In this document: in pieces, positions 5,486 to 7,294 of the stretch | Numbering within the stretch: the first letter of the stretch is position 1 | How the letters are laid out: every line of letters begins with the position of its first letter | Assembly (NCBI GenBank): GCA_938018045.1 | Contig: CALIIP010000249.1 | Location: 1 to 7,294, forward strand | DNA length: 7,294 bases | Direction of reading: 5' to 3' | DNA from: an uncultured Flavobacteriaceae bacterium | GTDB taxonomy: Bacteria > Bacteroidota > Bacteroidia > Flavobacteriales > Flavobacteriaceae | Notes under the pieces: model-generated | What the model was told of the DNA's origin: nothing | Databases searched by the model: none | What the model saw: only the letters and a program-made list of their open reading frames with translations | Translations under genes and position numbers: made by a program

Positions 5486-6643
5486 TTATTCGAATATAAC
5501 TACTTCACCTTTAGTTTCTGAAGAGTTACTCCCAAGAATATAATTTGTATTTTTTGGATGGATTTTAAAGGTCAAATCCATGTTTTTTAATTTGACTATT
5601 TGTGTAATGATATCTTGATATGTCAAATTATTATTATCAAAAATTATCTCTTTTGTATTAGTTGTATTTATAAAACCTACTATATCATCAATAGATTTTT
5701 TATTAGTAAACTTATATTCTTTTGCTTCAGAATTTAATAATTGTATTTGCTTAAATACTTCTTTATTATTTCCAAAATACGCAATTTCTTCAGACAGAAA
5801 AGTTGTTTTAGCAGTCTTTTTTAAACTAAAGAATTTAACTAAATACCAAACTTTAATTCCAAGCCTCATGATCAAATCATAAACTTTGTTTAATTTGAAA
5901 TGCTCATCATAAAATATTTCCATTGCCTTATGAAAATGATGTAATTGTTTTACATCGTTTATCGTGCTTTCACCTTTGAAGTGAATCACTTGAGTATCGG
6001 CAAAGTAATAATTTTGGTACCCTTTATTTAATATTTTATAACTCAAATCAATATCTTCACCATACATAAAATAGCGCTCGTCAAAACCTTTTACTTCGTT
6101 ATAAACTTTGCGTCTCATAAACATAAAAGCACCGACTAGAACATCAACAATCCCTGTTTCATCCTCTTTCAAATGATTGGCATAATACTTTCCTGTTTTC
6201 TTACTTGAAATTCCAATCAACTTATAAAAAGAAACCATTGGAGTTGGAATTCCTCTTTTACTTTCTGGTAAAAAACAACCTTTTCCGTCAACTAATTTAA
6301 CGCCTAAAGCGCCGAAATTTTGGCGAGATTTCGCAAATTTCAACACTTTTTTAAATGTATCTTTTGCAACAACTGTATCAGGATTTAAAATCAATACATA
6401 TTGGCCTTTTGCTTTTGAAACCCCTTGATTATTGGCTTTAGAAAAACCAACGTTTTTAGGATTTTTTATAAGAATAACTTCTGAAAAATTTTCTAAAATC
6501 ATTTTACAACTATCATCAGAAGAATTATTATCCACAACAATAATTTCTGCATCTATTTCTTCAAGTGCTTTTTGCACGCTTTGCAAACAGAGTTCCAAAA
6601 AATAGCGAACGTTATAATTAACGATGATAACAGATAATTTCAT
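5486..6643 (-). CDS. Family 2 glycosyltransferase with a C-terminal Rossmann-like extension
   Basis: Inverting GT-A glycosyltransferase that moves a sugar from a nucleotide-sugar to a glycan or lipid acceptor, probably at the cytoplasmic face of the inner membrane in surface polysaccharide synthesis. The GT2 domain covers residues 1 to about 230: VIIVNYN (5-11), VVDNNSSDDS (36-45), the DxD-type metal site NPDT (87-90), the acceptor-side GAFMFMRR (171-178) and GFDERYFMYGEDIDLS (186-201) with the probable catalytic acid/base. This resembles WbbL-type rhamnosyltransferases. About 240-280 is an amphipathic, partly hydrophobic stretch (IMRLGIKVWYLVKFF) that may touch the membrane. Residues about 285-385 form an alpha/beta extension (IAYFGNNKEVFKQI, EIIFDNNNL, FKIHP, YILGSNSS) like the nucleotide-binding part of sugar-phosphate transferases. 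The length of 385 against roughly 250-300 for a bare domain is due to this extension. The start codon abuts the recR stop with no gap. Confidence 0.9.
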   Translation of the reverse strand: MKLSVIIVNYNVRYFLELCLQSVQKALEEIDAEIIVVDNNSSDDSCKMILENFSEVILIKNPKNVGFSKANNQGVSKAKGQYVLILNPDTVVAKDTFKKVLKFAKSRQNFGALGVKLVDGKGCFLPESKRGIPTPMVSFYKLIGISSKKTGKYYANHLKEDETGIVDVLVGAFMFMRRKVYNEVKGFDERYFMYGEDIDLSYKILNKGYQNYYFADTQVIHFKGESTINDVKQLHHFHKAMEIFYDEHFKLNKVYDLIMRLGIKVWYLVKFFSLKKTAKTTFLSEEIAYFGNNKEVFKQIQLLNSEAKEYKFTNKKSIDDIVGFINTTNTKEIIFDNNNLTYQDIITQIVKLKNMDLTFKIHPKNTNYILGSNSSETKGEVVIFE

Positions 6644-7261
6644 CTAACCTTGTAATGAGTTTTCAAATGGAACGCGATTCAGAATACTTCTTCCTAATGT
6701 TACTTCGTCAGCATATTGGAGTTCGTCTCCAACAGATATTCCGCGCGCAATAGTTGAGATTTTGACATCAAGTTGTTCAATTTGTTTAAAAATATAAAAA
6801 TTGGTTGTATCACCTTCCATCGTAGAACTCAGCGCAAAAACAACTTCTTTTACACTTTCTGATGCTATTTTTTCAACCAAACTTACAATAGTTAAATTCT
6901 GTGGGCCAATACCTTCTATCGGAGAAATTTTACCTCCAAGAACATGATACAAACCTCGATATTGTGCTGTGCTCTCAATTGCCATAACATCACGCACATC
7001 TTCTACAACACAAACAATTTCTTGATTTCGGCTATGACTTGAGCAAATTTCACAAATTTCTACATCAGAAATATTATGACAATTTTTACACAATCTTATT
7101 TCTTCTACGAGGTTATTTAAAGCAGTTGTTAAATAATGAGTTTGCTCTTTTGGACGTTTTAATAAATGTAAAACCAAACGCAACGCTGTGCGCTTTCCAA
7201 TTCCTGGAAGTTGGGATACTTCATTTACAGCGTTTTCCAAGATTTTAGAAGAAAAATTCAT
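6644..7261 (-). CDS. recR: Recombination mediator protein RecR
   Basis: Part of the RecFOR system that loads RecA at single-strand gaps and helps restart stalled forks; cytosolic DNA-binding ring protein. At 205 residues it is the normal length (about 200). Domains in order: helix-hairpin-helix (about 8-30, LPGIGKRTALRLVLHLL), a four-cysteine zinc finger (C58, C61, C70, C73), a Toprim domain (about 80-175) starting IVCVVEDVRDVMAIE with acidic E87/D88, and the terminal segment ISVGDELQYADEVTLGRSIL with the Walker-B-like end. STMEGDTTNFYI at 146-157 is the Bacteroidota version of the RecR TVEGEAT motif. All expected residues are present. It is the first gene of the operon; the glycosyltransferase start follows its TAG directly. 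A TACATTTG box lies just upstream. Confidence 0.97.
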   Translation of the reverse strand: MNFSSKILENAVNEVSQLPGIGKRTALRLVLHLLKRPKEQTHYLTTALNNLVEEIRLCKNCHNISDVEICEICSSHSRNQEIVCVVEDVRDVMAIESTAQYRGLYHVLGGKISPIEGIGPQNLTIVSLVEKIASESVKEVVFALSSTMEGDTTNFYIFKQIEQLDVKISTIARGISVGDELQYADEVTLGRSILNRVPFENSLQG

Positions 7262-7265
7262 TTGG

Positions 7266-7273
7266 CAAATGTA
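7266..7273 (-). promoter_or_regulatory. Candidate -7 promoter box of the recR operon
   Basis: TACATTTG on the minus strand matches TAnnTTTG exactly, only 4 bases before the recR ATG. A TTTG at 7291-7288 is present, but with a 14-base spacer, shorter than the usual 19 or so, and the window ends there. If used, the recR message would be leaderless or nearly so. Confidence 0.4.
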
Positions 7274-7294
7274 ATTTATTAAAAATTCAAAATT

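Noticed and set aside
7039..7248. Plus-strand open frame opposite recR
   Set aside because: It is a shadow of the conserved zinc finger and helix-hairpin-helix coding region.

Overview
The window looks like chromosomal DNA of a marine-type or host-associated Flavobacteriia (Bacteroidota). The evidence is strong A+T richness, TAnnTTTG-type -7 promoter boxes, tight gene packing, a flavobacterial-style HemC-HemD fusion framework and Bacteroidota-type RecR and ECF sigma sequences. No RNA genes, insertion sequences, CRISPR arrays or attachment sites are visible.

Layout, left to right. (1) Positions 1-1052, minus strand: a two-gene cell-surface signalling unit. An ECF sigma factor is followed, with a 17-base overlap, by a small single-pass membrane protein that is the likely anti-sigma factor and runs off the left edge. 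A good ECF-type promoter (TGCAAC-N16-CGTCTTT in the extended form) lies just upstream, suggesting autoregulation. (2) Positions 1184-1873, plus strand: a GNAT/FR47-type acetyltransferase, ending in a hairpin shared with the convergent gene. (3) Positions 1925-3238, minus strand: a complete lipoyl-bearing E2 acyltransferase of a 2-oxo acid dehydrogenase complex with its own promoter. It has an unusual Asn in place of the catalytic Asp of the HxxxD motif. (4) Positions 3411-7261, minus strand: a compact four-gene operon reading recR, family 2 glycosyltransferase, HemC-HemD fusion, RimL-like acetyltransferase. The junctions are 0, 13 and 4 bases.

The main discovery is the fused tetrapyrrole gene at 3949-5472. 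Its N-terminal half is clearly derived from hydroxymethylbilane synthase (HemC). However, nearly every catalytic or cofactor-holding residue is replaced (by E. coli numbering R11, S13, K83, S128/S129, R132, R149, R155 and C242), and the flexible active-site loop is deleted. The surrounding framework sequence is well preserved and the frame is intact. This reads as a retained pseudoenzyme, not a decaying gene. It is attached to a HemD (uroporphyrinogen-III synthase) domain that keeps much, but not all, of its motif set. Its role is unknown: a HemD with a dead HemC scaffold, a substrate-binding or regulatory paralogue, or something new linked to the adjacent acetyltransferase.

The genes do not form one pathway. 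The window joins a stress or surface-signalling unit, one piece of central metabolism (E2) and a housekeeping/accessory operon led by recR.
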